A DNA stretch of 64,000 bases from Merluccius polli (taxonomy: Eukaryota > Chordata > Actinopteri > Gadiformes > Merlucciidae). Each line of letters begins with the position of its first letter. Position 1 is the stretch's first letter. The stretch lies in the NCBI GenBank assembly GCA_030340625.1, contig JAOPHQ010005694.1:282501-346500 (forward strand), given 5' to 3'. The position numbers and the translations under genes are program-made. This document shows positions 26,641 to 39,758 of this stretch, in pieces. The notes below the pieces were generated by a model, which was not told the origin of the DNA, did no database searches, and saw nothing but the letters and a program-made list of their open reading frames with translations.

Positions 26641-29019
26641 TTAAAATAAATCCAATGTACAGTGAATTTCAAAAGTTATGCCATCGCCACAAACCGACTG
26701 TGGAAGGCAGCTGTAAGCCTTAATTAGCTTAATTAGCTCAGACTCACAAGAGCTACGGCCTTAGCTTATTTAGTATGGTCTTATACGTATAGGAACCCCA
26801 GAGAATCCAGGTCAAAGGTGAATATACTTTGCTCTCTGATGAGTTGGGGGTGGTTAGTAGTGTATCTGACATGTAGTGTTTAATAAGCTTTATAAATGTT
26901 AGAGAGATGGATGACATCTGCCCATACCAAGCTGTTCACTGCTTCAGTCGAACTGCGGCAAATCAGCTATTCTGCTAAGCCTCTGCCTCGGCACACTCAT
27001 CAAGTACATTGTCTGGGCAAAGTTTCTGTTCCCCCTTTCATCAAATAACTTTTCTCCTTCTACACTCTGAGGTAATGAGCGTGTGTGTTAAAATAACATA
27101 TTAATGCTTATTGTACTTAAATTGCACAGCAAAACATCGTGGGAGATCAATCAAAGGAGAACCTGCTTCAAGTTCAAATCAGTGAAAAGAATGTGAGCGA
27201 GGTATATCAATCTTCCCAATTCTCTGTTCATAAAAACTTAGACGCATTAGAAAGCAACTGTAAACATGGTCGTACATGACACAAGTGGAAGGAACATATC
27301 TTGTCAGGCCGCTGTATTGGACAAATAGAAGTTATGAACATGAACATGCTCCATTTAATATTTCCTGATGTTTTGTGTTTTTATGTAAAAGGAATGTCAT
27401 GATAAACTCTCTCCAAATCTCACTTTGCTATTAATAGCTAGGGCTAATACAGGACAACTAGAAACTAGAAAACGGGAGACACACAGAACACCCATTGAGA
27501 GCCCATGCCTTATTTGCTGTCTCTGTCACATCCACATAAGCCCCCAGGGCTAGGCTGTCAAGCGCAGAAGTCCCCGAGCCAACTTTTATAACATATTGTG
27601 AACAATGGTAACTTTGCTCCTCAACATCACACTATTCAGATCATGTTCCCTGAAATGCTCCGACACATTCTGTCTGAGGCTGCTAGAGGCAAAACGGGTA
27701 GATTGGCCCATTTCTGTCCTGATTATGTCATGGACTTGCTTTGACCTCTTATTACGTTAAGGCAATTAATGTACCATCACCCTCCATTTGCAGTACATGA
27801 ATCGATTCAACTAACATTAAGATAAAAACCTAAAAATGTAGGATTAGATGAAGGACCTGTACTTATAGGCCCTGTGACACAGCCCCGTATGGTCCTCTAT
27901 GTAAGTTAGCTTGCTCGTCTATATATATCCCTCCTCAATCAGCTCACTGGCTGGTTGGACTTGCACTGACCTTCTGCTTTTTATGGGCCAAAAGGGTTCA
28001 TGGGTTTTATGGAGTTGGCAGGTAAGCTTAATGCACTATCTATGTTAGGCCAACCTAACATTGAGAGGATAACTCATGGCTTCTCCAGACCATGTTGGTT
28101 TTACGTAATCGGAACAGTAGTAAAAAAACTAAACAAAAAATGTAGAATTAAGACTGAAAATAACCTGTCAGCTTCCCATCCAAATGCACGTGTTGTACAC
28201 ACAATATGTATTTATAACTGGGGGGGGTCTTTAAACAAATAGCGTGGCTATCATTTGTCAGCTGAGTAAGAACCGACAGGCTGCAGTCCGTGCCTCGGCC
28301 TGCTCACTCACTTTGCATTTAGACGGTTGTTTCCGTGGAACACTCACAGTGGCAGGAAATAACTGTGGAAGGTGTTTACTCGTCCAGTTATCTGACCCTT
28401 GCTTAGACCCTTGAGGCTGACCTGGGCCCCATGGGTGGCCTCCAGGTCGACATCTCCGTCAGGGGAACCAGAGTATTCCCACGGAGACACGTTAACAAAA
28501 GCAACCGGAGATCTGTAAAGTATTCAGCCACATACACCTCTCTATTGCAGGAAGATACCAGCACTGCTACACCAGCACATACGTACGCTAACACATACAC
28601 ACACTGTTACACACACATATGCTGTATTTAATACATAGGCCTACAGTGCCCCTCAAATTGCCAGTGATGATGAGAGCTGTCACCATGAAGTTATTCCAAT
28701 GATTAGCTCTTTTTTTTGTCCTCCCATATGTGAGGTCGCAGCAAGCGGTGACCTCCTCTCCATTGCTAATAGAGTTAGCTGACTGAAGTCATTATCTTTA
28801 CAACTGCCACAGTGAGACAAAGAGAGAGGTTGAAATAGGGTATGCTGCTTTATTATTGAACGCTAAGCCTACGAAACATTTTCTATATTAGCATGTGTTA
28901 TGTGCTTTTTTCAGTTGTTGTTTTTTTTTTACATTGATTTATATTTGTATGGGGTTTATATACAGAGATCCAGGGAAATATTGAGTATAAAGAAGCTTTT
29001 ATCGAGTTATGTTTCTTGT
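26641..29019. other. No gene recognised
   Basis: Plain non-coding sequence; it includes the 27243-27264 inverted match and a short G run near 28220. Confidence 0.6.
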
Positions 29020-29250
29020 TTAAATCATATTCATGGTAATGGATGTTTTCCTGGCTGGCTACCCAGAATCCTCTGTTTGCCAGTAATGGTGCCCCATGTG
29101 AGCATGGGGTCAGAGGGGACTCTACCAAATCTATCATTATATTATTCTGAAATGCGGATTCAACTAAATTATTTACTTCTCTCAAAAGTCCCCACAAACC
29201 CCCATCTCACTGATTGGATACTCAACCTTCTACTGCCTTGGTGTGTGTAG
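29020..29250 (+). pseudogene. Possible fragment of an L1-like LINE ORF2
   Basis: A + strand frame contains LPRILCLPVMVPHVSMGSEG followed by TLPNLSLYYSEMRIQLNYLL. L1 reverse-transcriptase ORFs have KPRIsLskL...GGLGLPNLxLYYxAxqL at this place, so the spacing and the LPNLSLYY core fit. Nothing else of L1 is recognisable on either side. It is a short match and could be chance. Confidence 0.4.
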
Positions 29251-29259
29251 TGTATAAAT

Positions 29260-29827
29260 TAGTGGTGGGCATCGATTAATTTGTTTAATCTAGATTAATC
29301 TAACTGTAATCTTGGAATTAATCTAGATTAATCTAGATTAAAATGGCTAATTTGAATTCTGTCGAAGGCATTCATAATATGTGTGTGCTACCTAAATAAT
29401 GACTAAAAATAAGTCTGCGCGATTGTTGACGGGGGGGGGGGGGGGGGGGGGGCGTGATTCTTGACCGGAGGGAGAGAGGTGCGCGATTGTTGCCGGGGGG
29501 GGGGCAGTAATGACACCGCGTATACGGACGTTTATCATCTTTTTTTTAAATATACATTTTTTTAAGAGGCCCCTGATTGGCCGAGGCCCCGGGCTGAAGC
29601 CCAGGTAAGCCCGTGCATTAAGGCGCCACTGCCCAGACCTACGACCGACGGGGGGGGGGGCAGAGGACGCAGCCGTTCCGCGGCGCTTACCTTCCTTGGT
29701 GGAAATCCGGTATAGACCCAGCTCCCAACCCAACTTTGAGAATAGATTAACGGCGATAATGTTTTTATCGCGCGATAAGAGTCTCGCGTTATCGCAGCGC
29801 GTTAACGCCGATAACGGCCCACCACTA
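29260..29827. mobile_element. Non-autonomous hAT-like element, 568 bp, perfect TSD
   Basis: It has perfect 11-bp inverted ends TAGTGGTGGGC / GCCCACCACTA and a perfect 8-bp duplication GTATAAAT (29252-29259 and 29828-29835). Inside the left end are AATCTAGATTAATC repeats and inside the right end ATCGCGCGATAA and GCGTTAACGC palindromes. It carries G runs at 29431-29452, 29496-29504 and near 29650. There is no transposase. Confidence 0.9.
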
Positions 29828-30291
29828 GTATAAATGCACTGGGTTATTTGGCTAACTAAATAACGAAAATGGGGTTGCAGGATTCGTCAAAACTTGTACA
29901 TATTTGAAAAGGGCACATTCTTGTAGTCCCAACTGACACCTTGGTGCCACGGCCGGCTTGAAGCCTCTGTAAAGTCAAGCTCCACAGGATAATCAGTTCA
30001 ACTATATTCAATTGAAATAATATGGAAGAAATCTGAAAAAAAAAACACGAGAATAAGGCCTGAATCCATAAAATGTTATGTTGAGCAATGTTACATTAGT
30101 CAAATGTGTATTGTCAGTATGAGAACAAAAGATCCATTTGAGGGCTTGGGAATTGGGAAATAAGGAGAACCCACATCACATCTTGGTGTTTTTACTGGTG
30201 TGTGTTTCACTCCTCTGATTTAAGCTTGAACATAAAACGAGATGAGCACCTGTCGTAACATTTGGTTTGTTACGCGATGGCTCAGCTTTCA

Positions 30292-30329
30292 ATCATATAC
30301 CGTGTATATATATATACGGTATATATGAT
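30292..30329. repeat. Palindrome around (TA)n
   Basis: ATATACCGT and ACGGTATAT flank a short TA core, giving a near-perfect palindrome of about 38 bases. Confidence 0.75.
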
Positions 30330-30866
30330 CTAAAGAGACTCACTGAGAAGAGTCTCACCCTAAGACAATATTGATTAGAACACAGGCGGAAGCTTAAAAC
30401 AGAAGGCCCGCCGCAAACCTGATATCCAACACTTAAGCATCAATGGCGAGCATGTCCTATTACCCCCGGTGTGACTTCAGGCTTGGCCGCGGTCCAAGAT
30501 AACTACAACACGATGATAGTGTCACGGTCACGTAGCAAAGCCGTGCACAATATCCTGTGGAATCCGATCCCCCCATCACTGCGGGTCGCTTTGTCTTTGA
30601 ACCCGTGTGCGGTGACCGGCGGCCGTCCGCCTCCGGCATTCTGATTCTTTTAAAGTGATGGCGGGTCAGTGGTACGGTCGACACATCCATAATACATGCT
30701 GTGTCGCGCGTACTCCTCGCAGCATTAGAGGACCCTCATTTCAGACTTGCGTCTCTGAGCGACTGAAAGGATGTCTTCTGAGATTCATGATGAGGATGCA
30801 ATATAAGGATAATGCACATTTCTTTTTTCAAAATCTTTGAAATATCTCTATCTATCGTATATAATT

Positions 30867-30877
30867 TGTGTGTGTGT

Positions 30878-30908
<31 letters not shown>

Positions 30909-30924
30909 GGGGGCGGGGGGCGGG
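30867..30924 (+). repeat. (GT)13 followed by poly-G
   Basis: A GT repeat runs into 21 G residues (30893-30913) and two further G blocks. It could form G-quadruplexes. Confidence 0.95.
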
Positions 30925-31884
30925 ACATGAGTGTTGAAATGTGGGCATGCGAAGCACATTCAAACTAACTATGAGTAAGGGCTATACAATTTAACGTGGA
31001 CTCGCCTTGGATTTCACTGAGCTCCCAATGTGCTTGATTCACAGAAACCAAAAGAAGTTACGCAATAACTTATACATGCGTTCATTTTTCCACACTGCCA
31101 CGCTGATCTAATATGTATTGATTTATTCCACTGATTTCCCGAGAGCATCCATTGATCTGCAAACCTCCTCTCTCTGGTCTCTGTATGTATTGACACGTTC
31201 TTTTAGGGCGTACACATCAGCTCCCCCTTCCCACACTGATCTCATGCTCCTTTTATACTGATTCAATCGATGGTCCACAGGAGTGGTTTCCATGCATGCT
31301 TTGAAAATGAATTCTGCCGTGTGTTCTTTCCCTTTTACATTTTATTCATATTATTCCAGGAAATTGTGGACTTTTGCTTTCAGCTCCTAAGAAGCTGCCA
31401 GGGAGAGGGCATAGAAAGAAGGCATATTGTTTCGTATAACCTATAACAAATAATAATATCAGTGGGGACACATCACTGTCAAACTGATTTGACAGTAATG
31501 TCGTCTTATTTTCTCTTTCGAACCTCCCTAACCGCCAGCGGTGGGCGCATATCCAACCACATGTATGACCACTCGGGAGAAAGCACCACCATGCTAGATC
31601 AATCAATGGCCTCCTTCTATTCTGCCCTGTGCGCTGTTCGGTGGACTCGAATACGGGCTTGATGGAGACGCAAAGGTTGAGCTGAACACAAAAGACTCAC
31701 TACAGAGTCCATTTCCCTTCTGAGCTAATGAGCGTGTTGTCAACTGTGAAGCAATGCGTTCAATGAGCCGTTCAGTGGGGGTTTGGGGGAGAGGGGAAGC
31801 AAGTGTGTATGAAAAACCCTGTCCACAAGGTCTGTCCTTGTGCTGTCTATAAAACCTTGTTTGGGCTGGAATAATTAATTTGAG

Positions 31885-31886
<2 letters not shown>

Positions 31887-31958
<72 letters not shown>
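31887..31958 (+). repeat. (GT)36 microsatellite
   Basis: Seventy-two bases of uninterrupted GT. Confidence 0.98.
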
Positions 31959-31960
<2 letters not shown>

Positions 31961-32965
31961 GTATGGTCTGTGTGTCTGTGTGCATGCAGATTTGTTGTGG
32001 ATGTGTGCATCTGTGCATGTATGTTCATTATAACCAGTAAAAAAATAAAAAACAGAGGAAGCAAATTGCTTTTTTTTTTTTTTTTTCGGTCAGATACTTA
32101 AGCCCAGGCTGAAGGTCAGTTCCTTGGGGGGCATTCTACCATGCAAAGTATAATATCCTCAGTGAGAACCACCCCCCCTTTCCACCAGCATCATCAGCAC
32201 CACCGCCACCCCGCCAGCCTATTATCTCAGCTGCAGAATGCATATAAAGATGTAATAAGGTTTGGGCAGAGAATGGAAATATAAATAACCATGGCTTCCA
32301 CACCACGACCACATTGAATATTGATTAGGGTTTTTGAAACATCCTAGCAGGAACAAGTGTGAAACACGAAAAAGATCCAAGTTTGAAAATTGATCTGAGG
32401 GGAATTTCTCTTGTCGCGAAATATGATGTTCTTTTTTCAGAACGCAGGCAACTTTTAGCGCCCTCCTCACTGATTGTCTGCCAACACCGGAGCTGCGTTG
32501 ATCGACGCAGGCTGTTTTTTGTTTATGCCGTGCCTTAACACCTCCGAGTGGATTTTCATAATGATGGATGAGGGAGATCTGTATTTGAGCTGAGCCTCTG
32601 TTGCTGCGATAACAGGACTTTCGGTCCTACAGAAGACAGACACATAGACAAGAGCACCATCAATATTCAAGAAAAGCTCACCGGTGCACAGCAACCCCAT
32701 GAATACAGATTGCCTTTGTGTATTATTGGTTAATACAAGGTCTTGTTTTCCCTCCGTGTTCGCTCACATTTTAAATGTATTATCTGCAGAATGAAGTCAG
32801 TTGCCATAGACATAGAAAATGAGGTCATTTTTCTGGCATTTATTTGTTTATTTTTGTTTTATTTTATTTTTATGCACTGGCTGTGCAACCAGCTATAAGT
32901 ATGTAATTTGATTTTGTGTGGGTGTGTGCTAGGCGTGTGCTGAGTAGGAGTTGTGTGTCGACTGG

Positions 32966-32967
<2 letters not shown>

Positions 32968-33041
<74 letters not shown>
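32968..33041 (+). repeat. (GT)37 microsatellite
   Basis: Seventy-four bases of uninterrupted GT, about 1.1 kb from the previous GT run. Confidence 0.98.
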
Positions 33042-33043
<2 letters not shown>

Positions 33044-34196
33044 GTGTGTCACGCGTCATGTGTGCGCCACAGTGCTTCTGTAGTATTCCCAGAGCTTGTT
33101 ATTTCCTTATTCCATTGAATCAGCAGGTAGCTTGGACAGGTAGAGCCAAACGTGTGGGCGCGAAGCCATTGTTCTCTACAGACCAAAAAAATATGAGGAA
33201 TGAAGCAGCGGGCGACACAGAACCGAGACTAGAGGCCTAGGGATGTAAAAGTGCCCCTCTATCGTTTCACAGAAGAGAGCGTACTGCCTTATAACTGTAA
33301 TAGTAACGCAAACTCCTCTCCTTGTGGTTCTCCATTCCTCTCTACCTTTAACACTGTGGTGAATAATTTACTCTGGAGGAGAATGATGCATTAAAGCAAG
33401 GGAAGAAGATCTTATCCTGTCCCCCCCCCCCCCCCCCCCCCACTGGCACGGTATGCAAAACAACTATTGATTAGTCTATGTCCATAAATGTGAATATCCT
33501 CTTTCCAAAGAGCTGAAGCCTCTTCCTGCCACTGCCTTGTTTTCACTTAAATGGATGTGCATATTTTGTGTCCTAATCCTCCGCTGCCCCCCCCCCAGGG
33601 AAGCATAAAGCCTGCGTGTTGCATAACACAAGTGTTTCCATCCACAGTCACTGCTCCAGGAATAAACACGCAGCATGCTCATGCTATAAGGCTGCCTCTT
33701 CTTGAAAACAAAACAAAAACTACAATAAATTAGCGGTGGTTTTGCATATCACCTGAAAAAGAAGCAGGAGAAGCTCTTCTGGGTGGTGTACAGCAGCTCT
33801 GGCTTCCCACTGCCATCCCCGGGTGCGGTATTTGGGGAAATCGTTCTCCATCTATGTACTTGCAATGAAATGAAATTCTTCCCACTCACGTTCTGCGATC
33901 GCTGATGAATGTGGTGCTTTTCTCGTGCTTTGCCGGCTATTTTCTTTAGCTGCGGGGGGGAGTGAGCACGACTCTTATCTCATTCACCTGGGCCTGCGGC
34001 AACCATGAGCACCCATGTGCTTTGGAAATGGGGATGCATATATACAACACACATAAACAGACACGCACACACACAAACACAGACAGACACACACACTCTA
34101 TAGCACATATACACAAACAAAAACACCAACACACACACAGGCGCGCGCACACACACATACATACACATTGTACGGTCATGCACAAGGTCATACACT

Positions 34197-34645
34197 TTAG
34201 CTTGCGAGGCAGCTGGATTCGCAAGATCACGATCACGCGAGAATCCATCTTGCCAGGCTTCAAGTTATGCGCTTGTGGCCGAACCCCATTGGTTCAGACC
34301 AATCAGCTTCCCATGAGGAAATACTGGCAGCTACAGGCGTGGTTTAGGTGTGACAACAGCGAGAAGCGACTGCTTGTTCGAAAACAACAATGGCGGCTCC
34401 TAAAGAGGTTGGCGTAGATGCTGCTATAGCATCAGTTATATCTGAACCGGGGAGTATTTCTTCATTGAAAGATGTTTTCCCTCTCCTACTACACCATATG
34501 GTGATCTGATTGGTTGAAGTTAGCTCGTGAAAGACGGTGATAGACAGATGGTTCATCCAATCACCTGCCAAGTATTTTTTTTAAGTTCCTGCCCTTTTCC
34601 AACAGTTTCCACGGACGACTTTCCAGATGGTTCTGTGTAACAAAC
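34197..34645. mobile_element. Second copy of the helicase-exon element family, 449 bp
   Basis: It is flanked by CATACACT (34189-34196 and 34646-34653). The left end TTAGCTTGCGAGGCAGCTGG and the right end with CCAGATGG are only weakly inverted. Inside, CAGACCAATCA, an AACAATGGCGGCT start at 34390, a short frame MAAPKEVGVDAAIASVIS..SSLKDVF and then CTGATTGGTTG occur in the same order as in the element at 25062. Again the reading frame leaves helicase similarity right after VF. Confidence 0.58.
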
Positions 34646-35690
34646 CATACACTGGCCCTGTAGAAACTACAATACAGGTGCCATACATAGGTCTCCGAAG
34701 TTCCGGGGAGATTTGCCCTCTCCTGTTTTCTTAAGCAGAGCGATTATCATCATATCACATTATAATGGCAGACACAACCACAGCAGTCGACATTGTTACA
34801 ACATAAGCCTCTGGAAAGTTGAATGAAGCAAGATACATACATGTGAGTCATATCGACAGCTGTCTTGGAGAACTCATTGTAGACGATGCGCCCGCAGGTG
34901 GAGGTAAGCCACTTGACCCCGTGCGTGTGACTGTGTGCACGTGTACTCCCCAGGCAGCCCAGCACTGCTTGAGCCAATGAGCCAAAAGAGGCATCCCATT
35001 TGTATGTGCATAACTTATGTACATAACTGAGTCTCTCTTCATGCCCGCTCAGCACTTTCCACCATGCGGTTGACCCCCATACAGCATACTGCTCAGCCGC
35101 ATCTCCTCAAGAGCCCTGGCCACTGTAGTGCAGGGCTCCTCAAGTGAGGATAATACCTGGCAGGAAAAACGCTATGCGTCCATAGTGAGTCTTTGACTGA
35201 GGCCAGAGTTTAAACCCCCCGTACTAGAAGACTGCAGCTCTGCACAATGGGTCATGTTTCCCTAACCTGCGACTCTTTCATCCTGCTCCTCTTCAGCAAA
35301 TTGCTGGGGACAGAACGGCATACACAGCCCCCCCCCTTCCCCCTTGCTGTACTTGTCTTATGCTGAAGCAGCATATGCTCTAAGCCTTGTGTTCTTGTCT
35401 GGCTCAACATGACAATGTTGAAGGCTGTCCAAATGGCTGGCAGTTTTGGGGCATGAGGGATGCAGATGTAGTGTAGATTTTATTTTCGTTCATTTTTTCT
35501 ATGATGCAAGCCAAATAGTATGCCTTTGACAAACGAGGAGTTAATGCGGTGGGGTAAATAGATGGGGAAGAAATGAGCATGAAATAGATGTTTACTGTAT
35601 ACACATACAGTATTTCTCTTAGCTCATTACTGCTTTGATGGTCATGGCAAGCAAGACAATTTACATTTAATTAGCATGTTGTATGAAATC

Positions 35691-35692
<2 letters not shown>

Positions 35693-35736
<44 letters not shown>

Positions 35737-35744
35737 CTGTATAT
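35693..35744 (+). repeat. (CT)n-(TA)n compound microsatellite
   Basis: CT to about 35723, then TA. Confidence 0.93.
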
Positions 35745-38383
35745 TTGCTATTGTTTATCTTGGTTATGTTGCCCTCATTACAAGAATAAGGGATAGTGTG
35801 TAGTCCTTGGTCTCTTTAGTCTGAGTTCTGTACAAATACCATGGTCAAGTTGCAACAAGTCACATCTACATTGTGAATCCACACACAGGCTGGATTCTCA
35901 AACCTATATGACCTCTATGCTATGTCCTGGTTGTCTCTTGACCACCGTTGCCCATGCCCGACATGACAACCGTGGCCAGAAGATCTGTGCAGCATTCAGG
36001 CTCTAATCATAGAGCTAGTGGGTGTACTCTCTTTGTGTTGGCATCACTAAAGTGCACACGTGTGCTGATTAACCAAAGCTGTCTGGCTGGTGTAGGTCTG
36101 ACAGTGCAATTAGTCAAAGAAGGCTATTAGATTTAAGTCTGCCTTTGTGCCGCCTTTTTCTGTCTTTGTCTAGTCCTCTTTACAGAGCTGGTCATTGTCA
36201 TATGCAAAGAGGCTAATGGGTGTCAAAGAGCAACAGGGATCTCTTTGGACACGTGGAAAATGGCTCTGCCGTCTTTTTATCCCTGCTGGACCGATTGATT
36301 TAAAGTCACTCCGCGTTGAGGAGAGAGAGAGAGAGGGAGAGAGGAATGGTGGTTGTGCTCATTGCTCCCTGCAGCATGTAAAGGGGCGTCACTAAAGACG
36401 AGACCAGGGTAATCTAACGGGCCCAGGGAGAAAGCAAGGCGGCGAGAGAGGGAGAGGCCTCCAATGAGCCATCCAGGCAGAACTGCCACAGTTAACAGAA
36501 TCACAGGCCGCCTGGATGCTTCACTAAGCCTCTGATGGAGGGACAGAACACCTACTCTGAATCAACAATTACATAGAATTACCTGGGGAAAGCTGAGAGA
36601 GAGAGAGAGAGAGAGAGAGAGGCAGATATTCACAGCAACACATGTTCCTCCTTGCCCCTCTGCCCAATAAAAGAATAATAAAATAAAAGCATATGTTGTT
36701 TTTTTGTAGAAAGTCAGATGCCTTGCGTTGTCGAATTGCCGCCTTTTCTGGGGCGAGCGTCTCTTAGACGTCAAGGTTTTCTGTTAAAATCTCACACATT
36801 GTGAAAGTCTGTGGGTGCCCCAGTGGGAGAATGAAACTTTTAACAAGTTGAATATGGCTTATCTTTTTTACACTCAGCCGTTATCCAGCCCTTTAGGAGC
36901 CATGTTCATGTTCGCCTGGCCTGCTCCACAAACCCCCCACCACCGCAGTAGATCCAGTGAATAATTTACTGGCTATTTAAGTCACATTGGTTATACAATA
37001 TTCATAAGGGGCGACTAGGAGGCCCAGCAAAGGATGGAGGACAGGGTGGTGAGGGTGCCATTTAATGGAAAACATCGAATGGGTTGTGGTGTACCGCCCT
37101 GTCACAGCAATTCTTGTTTTATTGTTCTTGTGGCTGTGGTGTGCTGTTCTCTAAAACTGGGTAGATCTAAGGATGAAAGTACAAAATGTAGGTCGTAGAC
37201 CAGTGTGCATTAATGCGCTTACCTCTTAAAACTTGATGGAAACACTTCAAACTGTCATTTGAACAATGTGGCATTGATACTAAAAAGGCATTAGTTTTAA
37301 CTGTATATGCAATTTTCTCTTCTATGCAGAATCTATAAAAAAACAAATCGCCTATCACAAGAATGGGTGACAGGCGTGCATTCAATTGAGAGAAGCAAAA
37401 CACCTGTCTCATCCTTCAGTCATGCATTCATTTTAATGCCAGTGGAACGGACACCATTGGGTATAATTGAGGTATTTTGTGTCATGTAGAAAATGCTTAT
37501 GGCGTTCTGCTGCGATGCAAGCATTCGATAAATTACTAATTTCTCAGTTGTCATGGCAGCGTTTCTTATTTTTGACACATGGCCTTCACTCTTATAGAAC
37601 TCATCAAGCCATTGCCAAAGTCCTTAACGATAGCTGAATAAGATTACCTAATCTTTTTAAAAACCTTTTTATTTCCAATAACCTCATTATCAAGTGGGGA
37701 ATTTCATACAGCAGTGTGGTTTCATTAGGCTGTGATTGCACCAGGAATGAATAATTTCTATTCTCATGAATGATTTAACTATTCTTTGTCGGTTGGGTGT
37801 TTGTTTTATTGGTGTACATATAAATAAGGAGGCTTAACCATCCTTTGAAAAATGGATTGGTTAAACATGTGTTTGAGGAGTATTTTCTTTAGATCATTGC
37901 AAATTGTATCTATGGTTTACATTTATTCATTGTTATAATTAGTCTTGCTATAAATTGGTCACAGATTTGTGTTGTCTTTTTTCTGTATTGTTATTTTCCT
38001 TAAGAGACTAGTATTTTATTGGGCCACTGTGTGAGGTAGAGCACACACTACATCTTCATTGGAGCATTTCAGTATATAATCAATACCCGCTAACTGCCCT
38101 TTTTAAAGGCATTTGTGAAAAAACCATAAAAAATCCAATAAATGAGAGATGCTTCGCGATATAAGTACATGAGGTGTGATATCTCAAGATCAGAAGATGG
38201 TCTTTTATGGTCTTTGAAGGAATAGGTTAGTACTTTCACTGAAAAGTTCAGTGCAGCAAATGTATCAGCAGGGAAATAAAGGCTTCCCTTTTGTCATTCA
38301 CTCCAGCCTTCTGAAGTCTAACCAATCTGCAGCCCTGGGAGCATCCAATGGGGTCAGTCTCATTGGATTCTCAGACACATGCA

Positions 38384-38431
<48 letters not shown>

Positions 38432-39195
38432 TCCTGACTTGTTCAACTCATTTGAAGCGATAGAAGACTGTCGTTGTGTTATTGAGAAAAGGTCCATTGT
38501 GGAGAGTCATTTCTCGATGCTTTGCGACTCTGCGTGCCCCCGGTGACCTCAATGTGCTCCACGACACTCTTCTCTCTTTTCCACTCAAAGGCATTTTAAG
38601 GAAGATGTACCCTCAAACTACCGCCACCACCACCCCAGGATCAGGCAGGGGATGTCACTTCTATCAGTTATTGCTGCAATTGAGCTGCAACACTCAGATA
38701 AAATGAAATGATAGCCTATACTGCCCCCTATTTCTTCTTCAAGGTTTTCGTTACGTTCCCTACCATCGCTGGCTGTGTTCTGTGGGCAGACATATGCCTT
38801 TAATGCGTCTGTACAATGCCTCAGTCCTACCTCCTTCTTATCATTTGTTCACCACCAACTTACCCAATAGTGCAAGTCATTGGTCAGTCATGCATCTACC
38901 GCTCTACTCTTCTTGATTTAGTTTCAGTTTCATCTTATACAGACACAGCACTCGTCGTCTTGCGATAAAAATCAGCCCAACTGTTGTTTAAAGTAGTTGT
39001 TTAAAGTCCCCACAGTCTTGAAGTTTAAACATTGCGCATTTCCCAGCTTGTTTGCTTTGGTTTGTTGTGCAGGGTTTTTTTTATAGGGTCATTATCATTC
39101 ATGTTGTTTTTCGTTCTTTATTTTGCAGAGAGGATAACACACTACATTACTTTTGAAGCAACATTTAAAGGTTAAACGTAAATGTATATTATTTA

Positions 39196-39340
39196 GCTAT
39201 ATACATTACAAGGCTTGGTTGAATAGACGATTCTGATTGGTCAATTACGGCATCCTACGGTCTGTTATTTCTAACAGACCGTTTCTATGGTCTTGCTTGA
39301 CATTGCTATGGACGCTATTTCCAACCGTAGAAACTAACAG
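39196..39340. mobile_element. DNA-transposon fragment (GATTCTGATTGGTCAAT type)
   Basis: The stretch GAATAGACGATTCTGATTGG at 39221-39240 matches the reverse complement of 58977-59000 in 17 of 20 positions. TAACAGACCGTTTCTATGG follows, with GGTCTGTTA just upstream in inverted orientation. From memory such sequence resembles ISL2EU-type fish elements, but this was not checked. No coding capacity was seen. Confidence 0.4.
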
Positions 39341-39658
39341 ACAATTTTTTCTAGTCGGGTTCCTGCATCACCTTTCCTGGGTTTATTTTTGCAATAATGA
39401 CCGGCTGGCTGTATCCCTTACATAGCTCTTTGATATCTTAACAATGCAACTTCGTCCTTAGTACTTAAGCCTGCTAGGTGATGGGGGATCGGAAAGGGAG
39501 TCCTTGATCCTCTCTTGCAGATCGTGACGTTGAAGCACGGCTCGCTTATTAAGAAGATGATCAGGAGCTCAGCAGGGAACAATCCGGGTCAAGCCTTTGA
39601 GCAATGGTGTTTTAGGCGACCAATGTCCACCCAACCAGTGGGAGCTGTCCTTACAAGC

Positions 39659-39659
<1 letters not shown>

Positions 39660-39689
<30 letters not shown>

Positions 39690-39758
39690 GCGCTCTCGCT
39701 CTCTATCGCTCTCTCGCACGCTCTCTCTAGCTCACTCTCGCTCTCTCTCTATTGTAAG
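39660..39758 (+). repeat. CT/CGCT-rich tract
   Basis: CTCTCT with CGCT and GCACG interruptions. A shorter GA tract on the same strand lies at about 39862-39880. Confidence 0.9.

Larger units (their letters stand above)
29836..34188. other. No gene recognised; microsatellite-rich
   Basis: This holds the palindrome at 30292, three long GT runs, a C21 run at 33421-33441 and an imperfect CA tract at about 34049-34166. A - strand frame at 32467-32700 was considered and not accepted. Confidence 0.6.

Noticed and set aside
32467..32700. 77-codon open frame on the - strand starting MGLLCTGELFLNIDG
   Set aside because: Composition is protein-like but no family is recognised, there is no splice context, and one open frame of this size is expected by chance in 64 kb.
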